Positions 12,421 to 26,000 of a stretch of 64,000 bases of DNA are shown in pieces. Location of the stretch: the NCBI GenBank assembly GCA_014549065.1, contig JACDOX010000024.1:3817298-3881297 (forward strand). The letters are read 5' to 3'. Position numbers and translations under genes: made by a program. The first letter of the stretch is position 1; each line of letters begins with the position of its first letter. Below the pieces are notes generated by a model. The model saw only the letters and a list, made by a program, of their open reading frames with translations, was not told the DNA's origin and made no database searches. The DNA is from Cardinalis cardinalis. Taxonomy: Eukaryota > Chordata > Aves > Passeriformes > Cardinalidae.

Positions 12421-15061
12421 TTGAATAAGAAANGAGCAGCATATCTGAACAGCACCTAAATCCAGCTGAGCCTACCTCCGTGATGCCAGAGTGAACTGCT
12501 GTGACCCACCAGCCTTGGGATGGAGAGATTAGCCACTCCTGTCACTGTGGTTACTGAGATAACCTGATCACACACTTCCCTCACTGGGAGCTGCAAAAAC
12601 TNAGGTTGGCAAGTCCCTTGGCAGTGAAATGCTATTGAATTGCACTAACACTTTATCACTGCTGCTTGCTGCACGAATAGTTGCTGTTACATCCATTATG
12701 AGAACACGTTTCCTATAGAGCTGCNGATTGCAAAGCTATGAAAAGTAAAAGGCTGAATTCAGGGTGATCTTTTCTCAAGGAATTCCAGAGGAATGAACAA
12801 TAATTTGCCACTTACTGCAAAGAAGCTTTGATAAAAACTCTGAACAGATTCCCAACAGCACATATTTTCCAGAGGCTGCCTGGTAATTTTCAGTAAANCC
12901 CAAGAACAATATGACTATTAACTTCTATGTTAAATGTCATCCAGATTTGTTCATATCATTCTCCTCTGCACTGCATCTTTTCTGGGCATGCTTTCATAAT
13001 TTATGGTGTGTGGCCACATTTGGGCCTGCTCAGTTTTACACCCATGGAAAAACACTAGATGAAGGTCAAATGAAGCTCACAGGGATGGTGATTATCTTTC
13101 CCATTTAAGTCTTCTTTTAAAAGAATCAAAGTTACCTTCTAGCTTGTGGCTTCAGTTGTAGACAGATTTCGTCTGTACAGACCTNTTCCCATGTAAAGGT
13201 GCAGTCAGTATTTCCCTGAAAGGACCAATGTCACAAGCAGTGATGGCATTTAATGGCACAGTGAACCCACGGGGATGGCTGGTGGCACTGTGTGAAATGT
13301 GCACCAGGGCATGCTAAATAATGGGATGTGCTTATTAAGAAAAAACCCCAAACCTCTTCGTGCTTGGCTGGCGCTGCTGATATTGTTTGACAGCTGTAAA
13401 TATTCAGAAAATTGCCAGCTATTTGTGAGGCTGCACTGAGGGCTTCCTACCTCTAGTAATGCTGTTTCATTGTTGTGAGCATTATACAAGGTGCAGGTTG
13501 GGTCTGCTTTGATTTGTTGCCATTTAAACTTCCAATAGCAGTGATCAATATGAGATGACTTAAGTTACCAGCCAAAGAGACCAGTGGATGGTTAAAAGAA
13601 TTTGTAATACCTCATGGGAAAGTTAATTGTTCAAATTATTCAGCGAATNTTGCAAGTTCTCAGACAAATAGAGCATTTGACTATTTTGTCATCTTGAAAG
13701 ATCAATGTCTGCNCAGAATATTATTTAAATTAATATTTCAACTGACTCATGTTTTATTTCTTCTGTGTAGCTGGCCTGGTTTTGTCCTGTTTATAGAGGA
13801 AGTAAAAAATGTATGAACATGTTCTGGGTCTCCTATTCTCTATTTAATAAAGCTTATTAAAAACAAGCTTTAAGGCACATCCTGCTGTGTGGTTAGTTCT
13901 CTTAAGAAGATTAGCAGACAATTCAGCCGGTGGCTGAAAGGTTGGGATGCACAAGTCATTAAAAAATATAGTTGTTGATATTTTTAAGTTGCCTAAATTA
14001 TGAGAGGCCCTGATATTGCCTGAACTGGGAGATATGCACCATAGCCATTAGTTCAAATTCTTTGCTGACATAAAGCCACAGAAANAAACACAACTGACTC
14101 TAAAGATCTAGAAAGACCTTTAGCACAAGACTTTTAATTTCAAAATAAAAACACCAGCTAATATAGTTTTGTGTTTAAATAATAAGGGTCAGTGTAGATG
14201 AGATTCTTTGTATGATACATTGTATTTGCTAAGCATGTAGGCAAGATTTATTGTCTGTGCCCTGCTCCAACTCATGACTTTTGTGTGGCCACCACTCTTT
14301 TTNGCTATTTGCTGATCTGAAGGAACTAAAGAGAAATTTTGTACAAGTCTCTTACAATTCNAGTGTACTCTGCTTTAAAATGTAGGAAAATTGCAGATGC
14401 TGATGTATTTTTTTCCTGAAAAATAGCATGCAGCTTGCCATTTAATNAAGCCTCCTCAAGAGCTTTTGTAAGAAAGAAAATTACTTGTACCCCAGCAAAG
14501 CACTGACACTTTGCTGGGGCATGTTGGTCTAATTTTTTTGTGGATGAGAACATGCCCAGGTAGAGCAGCAAGCTGTACCAAGAGAGGAAGCTATATTTTT
14601 CCTGGGGAGAGCAGTTTTCCCCTACATTAAGTTACAGAAGCTGGTTTGCTGGATAGAGCTGAGGAGCCAGGGCATCTCTCAGGTTTCTGGAAGCTTTTGC
14701 CCAAAAGGACATGCTAGATTTAACTGCANTTGAACATTCAATCAAATGATAACTCGAGCTTCCTAAAATACCTGAAAATCTGGTATGGATGCTTTCCACA
14801 TACTTGATCAAAGGTGTGTATCTTACCCANGGGCTCAGCAAAGATAAGGATTGAAAGCTTGAAAACCATTGCAAATGTTTGCTGCTGGTCTTTTTAAAAA
14901 GAAAATCCATTATAGCTGCAATTCTGGGGCAGGCACAAAGTAAAGATGCACAGGTANGTCTGTGAGACAAGCCCTGGTAAAGGGCTGAGAGGGTCAGAGC
15001 ATGTGCATCAGCTTCCCCATTCACATCTCAGCCTCTGAGTAGGTTCTACTACAAAAAACAA

Positions 15062-15555
15062 TGGTTACTGACNTATTTATTACACTGGAATAGTCAAAAC
15101 ACAATTTGCCAGCCTCAGTCTAACANCAGGGAAAACCAGCCAAACAATACACCACAGTAACACCCACTACTAAACAAAAAAACTGGTTTTCATCAAGAAA
15201 AATTACAAGTCTACACCTCAATTCTCCTATTGTCAGAAAACACTAAGATGACAAAATGCTTATCCTTTCAAACATTTATGCAAAAAGACATACATAGTCA
15301 TTCTCTTATTGCAAAAGTTCCATACCTTCTCGGTGATCTCTCACGGGCAGCTCCTCACAGTACAGANTCCAACATCTTCACAGCACAACCAACAAACTCC
15401 AACTCTTTCNTAGCACTCGTCTTCTTGTTGGACACAGCTGTGGCCTATTAAGGGCAGGCCTGTTCCTGATCGTTGGTGATCANTACAGCTGCAACTCCTC
15501 AGGGGTGAGACTACTTCTGCACCATCTTTATTTTCTTACATTTTATTCTTCCACA
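15062..15555 (-). mobile_element. LTR-like retrotransposon remnant
   Basis: On the minus strand the element would begin near 15555 with 'TGTGGAAGAATAAAATGTAA', continue with 'AATAAAGATGGTGCAGAAGT' and 'GGCCTGCCCTTAATAGGCCA', then a TATA-box-like spot with one N call (near 15400-15410), and 'AGAGTTGGAGTTTGTTGGTT'. A poly(A) signal appears as 'tttatt' on the plus strand near 15075, and a possible CA end lies at 15062. The order promoter-like box, transcribed part, poly(A) signal fits an LTR of about 500 bp. I know very similar sequence as a dispersed bird LTR (ERVL-like) from memory. No target-site duplication is evident and no internal genes adjoin it. Confidence 0.5.
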
Positions 15556-18500
15556 ATAGATAGCTCTAGTATCTTCATTTTTGCTTATTTATGTCCTTTT
15601 GTGTAACAAGATATTTTTAAATTACACTCTTCTGATAACTTTATAGAACAGCTATAATTTCTTTTCTCCTTTTTTTTTGCTGTGCTTTGTAAAGTCACAT
15701 TACACTGCAACATTTAAAGCATGGACAGAATTTGACAGTACCTCATACCAAATGTACTTTTCAGGAACAGAAATAATAAATGCCCAGGAAATTGCTGGTT
15801 TTGCTGTTATTGTCCATTAAATCCATGGAAAGGCNGAAAAATACACTGCAAAGTTGATAAAAGACCCACCAGCTCAATCTGGTTTTTAAACACAGAGGAA
15901 ACTGCAGTGATATTTTCTGCAAGCAGGAAATTCTCTAACTAAGAAAATTTCATTTAGAAACCACTGATATAAATGGTAAGCTTATTTCTACTTTGCCATC
16001 TATTCTGCATATAAATTTTCCATGTTTTTGTTCTTGTATTAGGTGGTCAATTTGAGGCCAGGCAGATTTTGTAAGGCCAAAACCTCAGTTGTCATTAGAT
16101 TTATGAATCAATTTTGCTCCAATAAGGAGCTCTAAAAGAAGNAAAGCAATCTGATATTTCTTCTATAGGAAACAAATAATCTTCCACAAATTCAAAACCT
16201 TTTTTTTTTTGTTGCTTAATGATAGTATTCTATTCTCTTCCTGATTTACATGTTTTGGCCCTTCCAAATACCCTTTATCTTCCAATTATTTTCCCCATTA
16301 CATGTATAATTAAAGACAAATCAGATTATGGTGATTAGCATATATTATAAGTCATTTTACTAATTTCTGAGGGCATATTCCTACAAGGGATAACATAGAA
16401 ATTAGAAGACTAATTAGGCCAAAATTACCTTTGCTAATGAATCTAAGCAGTAGTTAAATCCTTGAACAAAAGAGACATTTTTGTGCTATGGAGGTTGAAG
16501 GTATGGTTCTTAGGAACCAACTTTAGGGAATAAATGTGTGGAATTTCAGTATTTAGAAAGGGTTCAGCTCCAAAACACCTGTGCTAATTCTCTGAAAATC
16601 TGCTGCCATTGGGTCTAACTGTGGGTGCTGGAGACTCTCATAAAATAGCTCTCTGTGAAGTACAGCTCTTTCCTCTGCTCTTGGGACTCATGAGGAAAAA
16701 GAAGAAGGGTTCAGGAGTGAATGCCAAATTTTATTTGTGATGTGAGGTTACGATCAGGCAAGGGCAGCAGCACCCCACCAGCAGGGTAAAGGCAGNGTGT
16801 GTGTTTATATGATTGCCGCTGTTTCCCGGGCAAAGAGATGTTGCATGAGCAGTTGATGCAGGGTCGTAGTCAAAGTGTCAAAGACAGAAACTTGCAGTGG
16901 AGGAGTTCTTTGTGCCTGTCTGTCCATGTCATGTGTGCACTGGTCCCACTCCCTTACTGAGCAAGAAAGTATTCTGAACTCAGGAACAGTTGTAACAGAG
17001 CAAAACATCTCTAGGTGTCAAAACACAAGCCCAGAGCTCAGGAAACCCATTGTTATTTGAGGCTATGCAGTGGGTACACAGCCTTTGAAGGTTAACTAAT
17101 CCCAAACCTTCACATGCATTTGAATTGTTGAATCTCCTTGAAATAAGGAACCAAAATACGTTTGAGGGCTTGCATCTCAGTATCCCCATCATAGAGTGCT
17201 CTATCTGTATAGAGGAAAAAATTATTTTCTGCTTCAGATATGCTAAGTATGCTGAAGAGGGAGGAGTTGTTCAACAGTAGAAATGGAAGGCAATAAAAGT
17301 CCTTAAGATGTACCAACTAAGAACTGCCAGAGCTGTTGCTGNGATAGGTATCTGTGCTCCTCCTGGAACAGAGTGCTTCGTCTCCTCATTCTTAATTGGG
17401 ATGTATATTCGTTCCTGTTTAACAGCTGTAGTTTCAGATTATAACTACCCACTGAAAACTTGGGCCTCTGATCTTAAGCTTTCCAGACCAGGTTTTTACC
17501 CCATATTAATTTTATTTAGATGTGTAGTTAACAAAGAGCAGCTATTCTTGCAGGCAGGGAAAATCTCCCGTCATCTGAAGGAAAAAGGAAAAAAGTGATA
17601 GATTGTTTAGAACAGCTTTGGTGTCAAAATGGGTGGGAGCAAGTAAGAACTGAAATAGTATAGGAAAATAGTCCTTGGAGAGGTGACAAGACTTTCAGAA
17701 TTCCAGTGAAGCTAGCCAAGGTTTGGGTATGATAGTTTCCATATGTATAGTAGTTTGCACAACCATTTCCCCATTTTCTGTGTGAAACGAAGCATTGCTG
17801 NGCATGGTGATCCTTTTCTTTGTACATACTGGAAAACCTCCCCAGCTGGGGAGGTGGGCTGCACCTCCAGNGCTCTGCTACAGGGGAGGGTGTGGGAGGA
17901 GTGAGCATGTAGAAGGGAACAAGCTTTAACTTGCAAAGGTGTCCATTGGAAGTGATGGGGTTTGATCTGTCTGACAGCTTTTTCCTTAAAAAAAATAAAG
18001 AATAGGTAAAGACCTGCTACTGAGCATGTGTTTATGTAGGCAGAGCTGACTCCCAACTGTGTGCCTCAAGCTGTTGAGGCAGCAAGCAGTATCAAAGAAA
18101 GTGAACTATACATTCCAAGAGGAATAATATAGACTCAGAAACTGGAAGGAGAAGTAGGTAACAGGGGTAAAAGGCTTTTTGGAGGAATTGAGTCATGTGA
18201 GGGGCTTTTAACTGTTTTTCAAATCTATCTCAAGTCCAAGGGCAGTTTTCAATATGACACTGGCAAAATAATCTTAACTTTGAAATTAACTTACCTTTCA
18301 GCACATTAACATATATTTTTTATTACCACTTTGGACTTTGAGGAAATGAAGATGATTAAACAAAGAGGAAAACACCTTTCCTCCCCATTCTCCTAACTCA
18401 GCTTAAGCCAGACACCTCCCAAGCCTTTGTTTCTGCCAGTACTCACACCCATCCCCTTCCAGGTCCTGTGGTGAGGCACTGCTGGATGGTGGATCTGTGC

Positions 18501-21500
18501 ATAAGGGTTTCTTTCAACTGCTGGTTCCTCATAACTTTTTTTCATCTGTTCGTCAGCTGCAGGAGTGTCCCTGCCCTGACGTGTGTCATCTGAGGTACTG
18601 CCCCAAGCACAGAGCTGCTCCTCCCAAAACTGCATCACCAGAGTGCTGCCAAGGAGGGGAGAGCAAAGTATCNTGTGAGCAGTAGGTGCAGAAAAAATGC
18701 AAAGGAGGTCAGAGCTGAATGCATGAGTTACTTGGTAATGGTTTGGAGAGAGGAGGTAACATCCCCAGTGCACAGCAAGCAGTGTGTCTGACAGAGGGGT
18801 ACACACTCCTGGCCAGACAGCAGGCCAGGAAGGGCTTGGGCTGGAAGTCCAGCTCCAGGAGTTTGCAGGAAACCATCCAAGCCCAGGATGAGGTTGACAG
18901 GGTTAAGTTATATTACGCCCTTCCTTTGAGCATTTCCTTTTGGCTAGGTCAGGTTTCTGCCTCTTAANCTCCAATGCTGGCATAGTCAAGGACTGTAAAT
19001 CCCTCTCTGGAAGGCAGCCAGCTGAAAAGCTGGTCACTACTGTAGCAGCTTATTGTGGTTTTAGGTCTGTTTGCCTGTTCAGAAGACACTACTGCCATCT
19101 CTGCTCCAGGTACAGAGGTCCCCAAGCCCAGTTTTTGTGGAAGAAAGCTAAATCCTAGGCAGAATTAGGTGAATGGTGTTATGCCCACTATCACTGGGCA
19201 GGGACTAAGAGACTATATAAAAAGAAAAAGCTGAGAAAATCCTGGGGGTGTAAATCCTGGGAGTGTAAATTCTCCCTTAGGGAATTTATTGTCTTACAAC
19301 GATGAATGGATGAGTTCCCTTCCATTTTCCCTGGATATCACTGCCACTCAGCACCTGTGCTTCCTCTTCACCACAAAGTTTTCCTTCCTATGGACTTGTA
19401 CAACAGTTTGTCCTGGCACCTGTGAGCTTGGGGGTGACCCTTTGGCAGTGACACAAAGCGGCCACAAACCACAGCTTGGGCTGAGCTCTCTGGCACTGGG
19501 AAAGCCTGGACACCAAAAAATCACCATCTTCACTTGGAGNAGACCTGCCTTGAGCCCAGCATGAGTGGAGCAGCTGGAGACCTTCTAAGATGTGTAGTTC
19601 CCAATCTTTTTTACCCCTGCCTGACTGTGCTAGGGGTTGCTGTTGTTTGATCTGTTTGCCCTTGTCCTCTGAAGTGGGCACCCCTCAGAGGGATGTCCTT
19701 CAGTTTCAGGGAGCTGGACTTGTTCACACTGACTGTCTATAACCATCACTGCAGCACATATTTAATCTCTTCAGAACATTTGCTTAGCCTCAGGAAGGTT
19801 TTCTNTTTGGGCCAGCCCTAGGAGATTGCCTGATTAAGGTAGAGTGAGTGCAATTTTACTGGCTTGGGAAGAAATGATTTCGGCAACATAACATGCAACA
19901 ATTTATAAGGCTTTTCTTCCCTGTGGCACTTAGACAATATGTCAAGTACAAAGAAATCCAGCCAAATGTAGAATTCAAAACACAAAGAACCTTAATTAAT
20001 TTTCTGGAAGAATTTATCGTGGAGGAATCAGTGGGAGGTGAGAAGCAGAGCTTTTAGCTGTGTTTCATTTTCCTTAGCTGTATGTGACAGTAGCTGTCTC
20101 TCATCATGGCTCTTTCCCGTAAGCATGCTCAGATGCAGCTGGAAGCTGGTTAGACTGTGACAGATGGTGCCAAACTTCTATTGTTTGGCTGGAGGTGGGT
20201 ATTTTGGAATGGTTTTGCTTTGAAAACAGCTCTCCTCCAAACTTTCCACTCTCTCCAGGAAAGGTTTCCAGTGAGGCAGCAATCCTCGTAGTGATGTAAT
20301 GAGTGTAATCTTCCATTATTCCAAGATAATTTCTATGGGCTGAAAGATGGAAAAACTCAGAAGCATTCCCATGCCTGGTTAAGTGTTACTGCTGAGCCAT
20401 TGCTAGAACGTTGTGCTCCAGGACAAAGCTTTCATGAAAGAGCAGACAGATGCTGCTGGCTGTGTACAATTNCAGCTGGCTGGGAGCTCCAGCTAAGCTT
20501 ACCCTAGAAATGTTGGCTGCAGCAGGAATGTTGGCTGGGGTAGAGGCATGTGTTTTAATACAGAAGATCAGTGCCAGCAGCAGCCGTAGTGTAGATGCAG
20601 CCATGCTAGCACAAGTGCTCTTGCCAGCACAGTGTATACAAAGTATAAGAGCCACAGACTCCCTTTCCAGAGCTTGGCATCCACTTGAGGAATTGAACTA
20701 GTGCCTCCTGTGCCAGCTGCGGAGCTGAGGCCTTGGAGGAGGAGTTATTGTCTCTGAACTGGGCATAACACACCTGCCAGGGGATGGTGGCTGCTGCGGC
20801 TGCCCTGAGCACAGCCACAGAAGCCAGTGGTTCCCACTGGTGCAGCAGGTTGCACCTTCAAACAGGGACAGGCCTTGGGTGCAGAAGGAGCTGGTTCTTC
20901 CTGTGCACTGGGGATTGCGTGGATGTGCCTGTACTGACATCTGGTCTACTGAGAGCTCACATCAGGACTAATTCCCATTATTGGTAAGTCCTTTCAAAAA
21001 TTCTGCTAAGAAGGGTAAATCTTGGTACACAGCCGTTCCAGTTGGCAAGAGTCACAGCCAGCTGGCTGAGGCAGGCTAAGATAGCTGGTGTTTCTTCAAA
21101 CTGAACACCCACAAGACCCTTCGAAAAGCACCCCCATCAATATGTTTCCAGAGCCAGCATATTGCAAAAGCCAAAGGGATCTTGGGAAGGAGAGATTTTG
21201 TTTGTTGCTGAGGAGCCTGACCTCCTGTAAGAACAGTTTACCTTGTTAGAGGCTAGCGGGTGCCAGTGGGAGGGNATTTGTGTTCACTAGACAAATGCAA
21301 ATTCCAGCGAGGAGATTAAACTTGTAAGAGTCTTATGGAAAATAAACATCCTGGTTAGGGAGGGAGGCTGGAGAAACAATGCTNAGTATAACCATTGAGT
21401 GCTTTGCCTCAGCAAAGAGTATTAATGGATAACTCGATATCCAAAGTGCTAAAGAAAACCTCAAAAGCCCATTTGAAAGGAGTTAAAGAAACTCTGTGTG

Positions 21501-21854
21501 TGTTTAAGATAAGGACAGAGGCCAACAAACCCAGCACTGTTGAAGGTGCTGGGAGTGATTTAAGAAACAGGAAGAAGATCCAAAAAGCTGTTAAGGCTGC
21601 AGGAGACCCTTCTTGCAAGGGTAATGGGATTCTGATTTTCCCAATCTGAGGTGCAGGATATAAGCAGGAAAAAATATTTTATTCTCAATGAAAATGTAAC
21701 TATTTGAGTAGAAAGGAGCANAGCCAGAGCCCTATTATACTGTATCATTTTTCTGAAACTGAAAACTTTCTGTCTAAAGCATATGCTTTTGGGAAGGAGT
21801 AGGATGATAGAGCAGAGGGTTAAGTCCTGCCAGACCTTTCTTTGAGAATCTCTC
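15556..21854. other. Intergenic DNA, no gene seen
   Basis: About 6.3 kb with no recognisable exon. A poly-T run sits near 16200. A small tandem repeat lies at 19234-19270, where 'aaatcctggg.gtgt' occurs twice with a 15-bp period. The open frame at 21395-21649 is lysine-rich and in one piece but matches no family I know. Confidence 0.55.
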
Positions 21855-22265
21855 NNNNNNNNNNNNNNNNNNNNNNNNNNNNNNNNNNNNNNNNNNNNNN
21901 NNNNNNNNNNNNNNNNNNNNNNNNNNNNNNNNNNNNNNNNNNNNNNNNNNNNNNNNNNNNNNNNNNNNNNNNNNNNNNNNNNNNNNNNNNNNNNNNNNNN
22001 NNNNNNNNNNNNNNNNNNNNNNNNNNNNNNNNNNNNNNNNNNNNNNNNNNNNNNNNNNNNNNNNNNNNNNNNNNNNNNNNNNNNNNNNNNNNNNNNNNNN
22101 NNNNNNNNNNNNNNNNNNNNNNNNNNNNNNNNNNNNNNNNNNNNNNNNNNNNNNNNNNNNNNNNNNNNNNNNNNNNNNNNNNNNNNNNNNNNNNNNNNNN
22201 NNNNNNNNNNNNNNNNNNNNNNNNNNNNNNNNNNNNNNNNNNNNNNNNNNNNNNNNNNNNNNNNN
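21855..22265. other. Assembly gap (411 N)
   Basis: An uninterrupted run of N. The sequence to its right reads as CR1, so the missing bases may contain the 5' continuation of that element. The sequence to its left does not look like CR1. Confidence 0.98.
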
Positions 22266-23048
22266 TTCCTGAAAAGATTATCAGACATGAGATGGGCAAG
22301 AAGGTACTCAGAAATAGTTTACATGGATTGGCTTCTTCAACAGTGTGACTGTGTGGAGAAGGAGAGAGCCATGTAGGCAATANACTGTGACTTTATTAGT
22401 GATCTTGGTGCCATCCATCACCCACAGCATTCTCACGTGAAAGCAGAAGAAATATGGGCTGGAGAAACAAAATGCTTGGTGGACTGAAGAGCAGCTGAAC
22501 CTCTGGACTCAAAGGGCGGCTTAGATCTGATTGATGGTCACTTATGAGAGGAGTACTGAAGATGTTGCTTAACATTTCTATCAGCAGCCTGAAGGATTTC
22601 ACAGAATGAACCATCAGTGAATTTATAGAAGATATTTAATTAAAATTAACATTNGATGAGATGAGTGGCAGAGCTTCAATCTAAAACACGTTTGCTAAAC
22701 ATAAGAACCAGGCAAACCTAAATAGCTCAAATAGTTTAATGANGAGAATTGCAGAGTTTTGCACCTGTTGCAGAGTAACCCCATGTATCAGCACAGGCTG
22801 GGAAGTGACTGACTAGTGGCAGTCCTGCTCAAAAAGTCCTGGGTGTTCATGGGGGATGGCTGCTGACAGGGCACTCTCATTGCAGATAAGTCAACCNCTA
22901 TCTTGCCTGCAAATAAGACAAAACCTAATGTAGCTTTCCATCAGGAAGAGTCTTGGGAATGGCANCACTCCTGCTTTGAGCAGAAGATTGGGGTAGATGG
23001 CATATAAAGATATATTCTAACCCACATATCCATGATCCTATGGCTTCA
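22266..23048 (+). mobile_element. Old CR1 LINE fragment
   Basis: Diverged CR1 text runs in plus orientation. Recognisable stretches are the ORF2-derived part around 'gactttattagtgatcttgg', 'tatcagcagcctgaaggatt', 'aaaaagtcctgggtgttcat', and near the end 'gggtagatggcatataaaga' with 'ccatgatcctatgg', which corresponds to the CR1 3' consensus that normally reads 'agatgacct...ttctatgattc'. The reading frame is destroyed by many substitutions and indels. The 5' side is cut by the assembly gap. It is clearly older than the copy at 1012-1492. Confidence 0.65.
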
Positions 23049-26000
23049 ATATCAGCAGCAGCTTAGTCTTTAAATGTTTGGGTTTTTTCCCAGCAAATAT
23101 GTATGAAAGACTCCACTCTGTAGGTATACATCTAGTGTGAAATTTAGACAGTACTTCAATTTTCCACATAGAGTCATCTCCCTCCCCAGGCAAGAACATG
23201 AAATCATAAGGTAGACAGAAGAATATGAATGTGTTGTGTGTAAGTTGGGAGTTGGGCCAATTACACTCCTACCCTGGATATTTCTAGTTGTCTTAAAACT
23301 ATTTGCTTTATAGCTTAGCTAATTGATGTTGGTTGTTATGAGTCTTGATAGCTGGGAGGGACTGGGTATAGTTCTTTCTAGTTTTCATTACTGGCCTGTA
23401 TAATTACAGTTAATAAAAGCAATGATTTCTTAAAGTGCACTTAGTGTATTCCAGGTGTCCTCAGACAAGAGAACAGTATGCCCTGTTAAACACTCAGCCT
23501 TTACAGCAGCAGCATAAACTCTGATGTTNTCCTCTGAATCATGGGAGAGGATAATGGAGCACATTCCTTGCTGAGAACAGTGTTTGGAAATTATTTTCTC
23601 CATCTTGCTCTGGTTACCCAAAAACCCATTTTGGTATACTCATTTATACGCCCACTCTCTTTCTAAATTGAAAATGGAATGCTTTGTGCTTTTGGGGATT
23701 AGTGACTTGAGCTGAGCCACTGAGATGAGATCAAAGCTCATGGGAAAATGATGAGCTGGACTTAATCCAAATAAAAACAGAACAGAAACCTTCTCAGAGT
23801 CCTGTTGTTGCAGTGGCATGAACACCTTTGGCCCAAATTNATCCCATCATATCATAGGCAGTTAACGACGCATCTAAGTTAAGAGTCTAAAAGCTTTAAG
23901 TTTTCTTATTCCTGTAGTCAAGGGACCTGGAATGTCATTTGTTCCTCTTACAACCTGAATTACTCTTTTCAGACTGTCTCTCACTGGATGCTCAGGAAGC
24001 CTTGGGTGACTCAGGGAGNCACTCCAAAACTTTCATTTTGGTATGAAACTCAGGATCTAAATATTTTTCTATGGAAAGATTACAGGCTGTGGTTAATTCT
24101 ATTGGTTGTATGATTGGATGCTATGAGCCAGCCCNGAGCTGACTCACTGCTGATTTGCTCTATCCCACCTAGAGGGTGCTACAGAGGAAACAAAGGAGTC
24201 AGTAACCTCAGTGACCCTGCTGTGGACAGATGGGCAAGAAATTAGCTAAGGTTAAGATCAGAACTTGAAAAATAATTCCACAGATGAGCATGCACAGCNA
24301 CCTAGCACTGTCAACATGCTGCAGCTGTCCCCCCTCCATCTTCTTCCCTCTCTTTCCTTCTTGGAGGCATCAGACAGGCTGTGAGAGCAGTATGGTTTGT
24401 TGCATTGGTCTGCATGTATTGAGAGAACAGACTTGCAAGATTTCCATGAGCTTCTTTGTACATACAGTGACTCTGACTCTGTTGCTAGCTGTTTGAGACT
24501 CTGAGCCATAAATAGGTGGAGAAAGACCTGCCATAGAGATCTAGTAGCACTTATCTTCTTGCCTCTCCACCTCTTTCTTTTGTCTTCTCTCAGTCTCTGG
24601 ATGATCCAATCTCACTGGGCATGCAAGTGTTCAGGAAACTTCCCAGCCTGACCATTCACATGGCTCTCTGCCCATCACACTCCTAACAGACTTTCACTGT
24701 TGGGACCAAAGCCCCTTCACAGGGGCCAGCTCCAGGGAGCCCACGGGTGCCCTGCCTGACTCCCTGCAGACTCCATTTATCCTCAGACCAAGTTTCCTGA
24801 CTGGTTCAACCCCAGGTTTTCCCCAGCAGCATCTCAGATGTCTNGTTCCATAAAACCATTTGTTCACAGTGCAGTAACACAGAAACAGCCTAAGCTGGTG
24901 TCTCTGAGGAGAGATCTCCCAACCAAGGAACACCATGGCTTTCATACCCTCACAGTCTGCTTGTGCTCTTCTCCTGAGACCTCCTCTCCTCTCCTGCTCT
25001 CTCCCTTAGCGTCCATCCACCTGGCTGATGCCTCTGGTCTTTGTGCACTTTGCTATCTGAAGGGTTGGCAGCTCCTGGCCTCTTGTCTTGGGCTCCCACC
25101 AAAGCTCCACCTGCACCTCAATGTGCATCTCCAGCAGCAGCGAGCTGCCTGCACCAGCTGTGCTCCTCAACACAAANGTGAGCCGATGGGCTGTTCCCTG
25201 ACCAGTGTCCCCATCAGCTGGGCTTTCAGAAGGCTGTGAGATGGTTGGGGTAACATCCTTCTGTACAGCGTTTTGCTCACTAAGTGTGTTGAGGATTATG
25301 ACCTGTAGCTTTCCTTAGGGTTGGATTGCCCCCTGCTAATGGTTTCTTTACCAGCAGCTTATGTGGACTTCTCTTCAACCTGAGCTGATGCAATCATCAG
25401 CACCATCTCCAAGTAGTTCTGAAAGATGGCACTGTATTTCTTCTCCCATTAAAAGGAATGCAGTGATATCCCCNCTTCCATTTATCACATTCACCAGGAA
25501 TTTTTCTGGACACGCTAGTTGCGCCCTACTTTAAGAAAAGTATGGACAGAAACAGAAAGGGGCACCACAGAGAAAAAACACATCCCAAGCTTCAAGAGTT
25601 GATTCTATGAAATAATGGTGTTGCTACCCATAAAAGATGCTGGCTTTCCTGTTCAGATGTCCAAATACACATTTAGCTTTTGTTTCATGCAGATACCCAC
25701 TTGTTTGAAGTTGCAAGCACATGCTGAGTGTTAGTTTCCTTCTTTCCTTGTTTCAAAGTCTACACTCCATGTCTGTATAAAAGTATCTCTGAGTGTAGGA
25801 AATCCTTCTTCCTTTCATTGTGCATCTNTTGGCCATCTGATCCATTTGTGTAAACAAAAAGGGAAATTTTGAAAAAGTGGAAGGAAAATCCCAAACACTT
25901 AATTGAATTAACACATATTCTGCCTTTCAATAGATTGTATTTATCTAATTTTCCAGTGTTCCACTCCTGGAACTTTCCACACATTCCTGAGGGACCCAAA

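Larger units (their letters stand above)
9291..15061. other. Intergenic DNA, no gene seen
   Basis: About 5.8 kb of mainly AT-rich sequence without recognisable coding exons. It includes an AT-rich motif cluster at 11351-11460 and a small perfect hairpin at 12397-12420, both listed separately. The open frames near 11850-12415 conflict between strands and resemble nothing known to me. Confidence 0.55.

Noticed and set aside
21560..22380. Long apparent reading frames across the first N gap
   Set aside because: They are open only because a run of N contains no stop codon. The real ends are unrelated intergenic and CR1 sequence.
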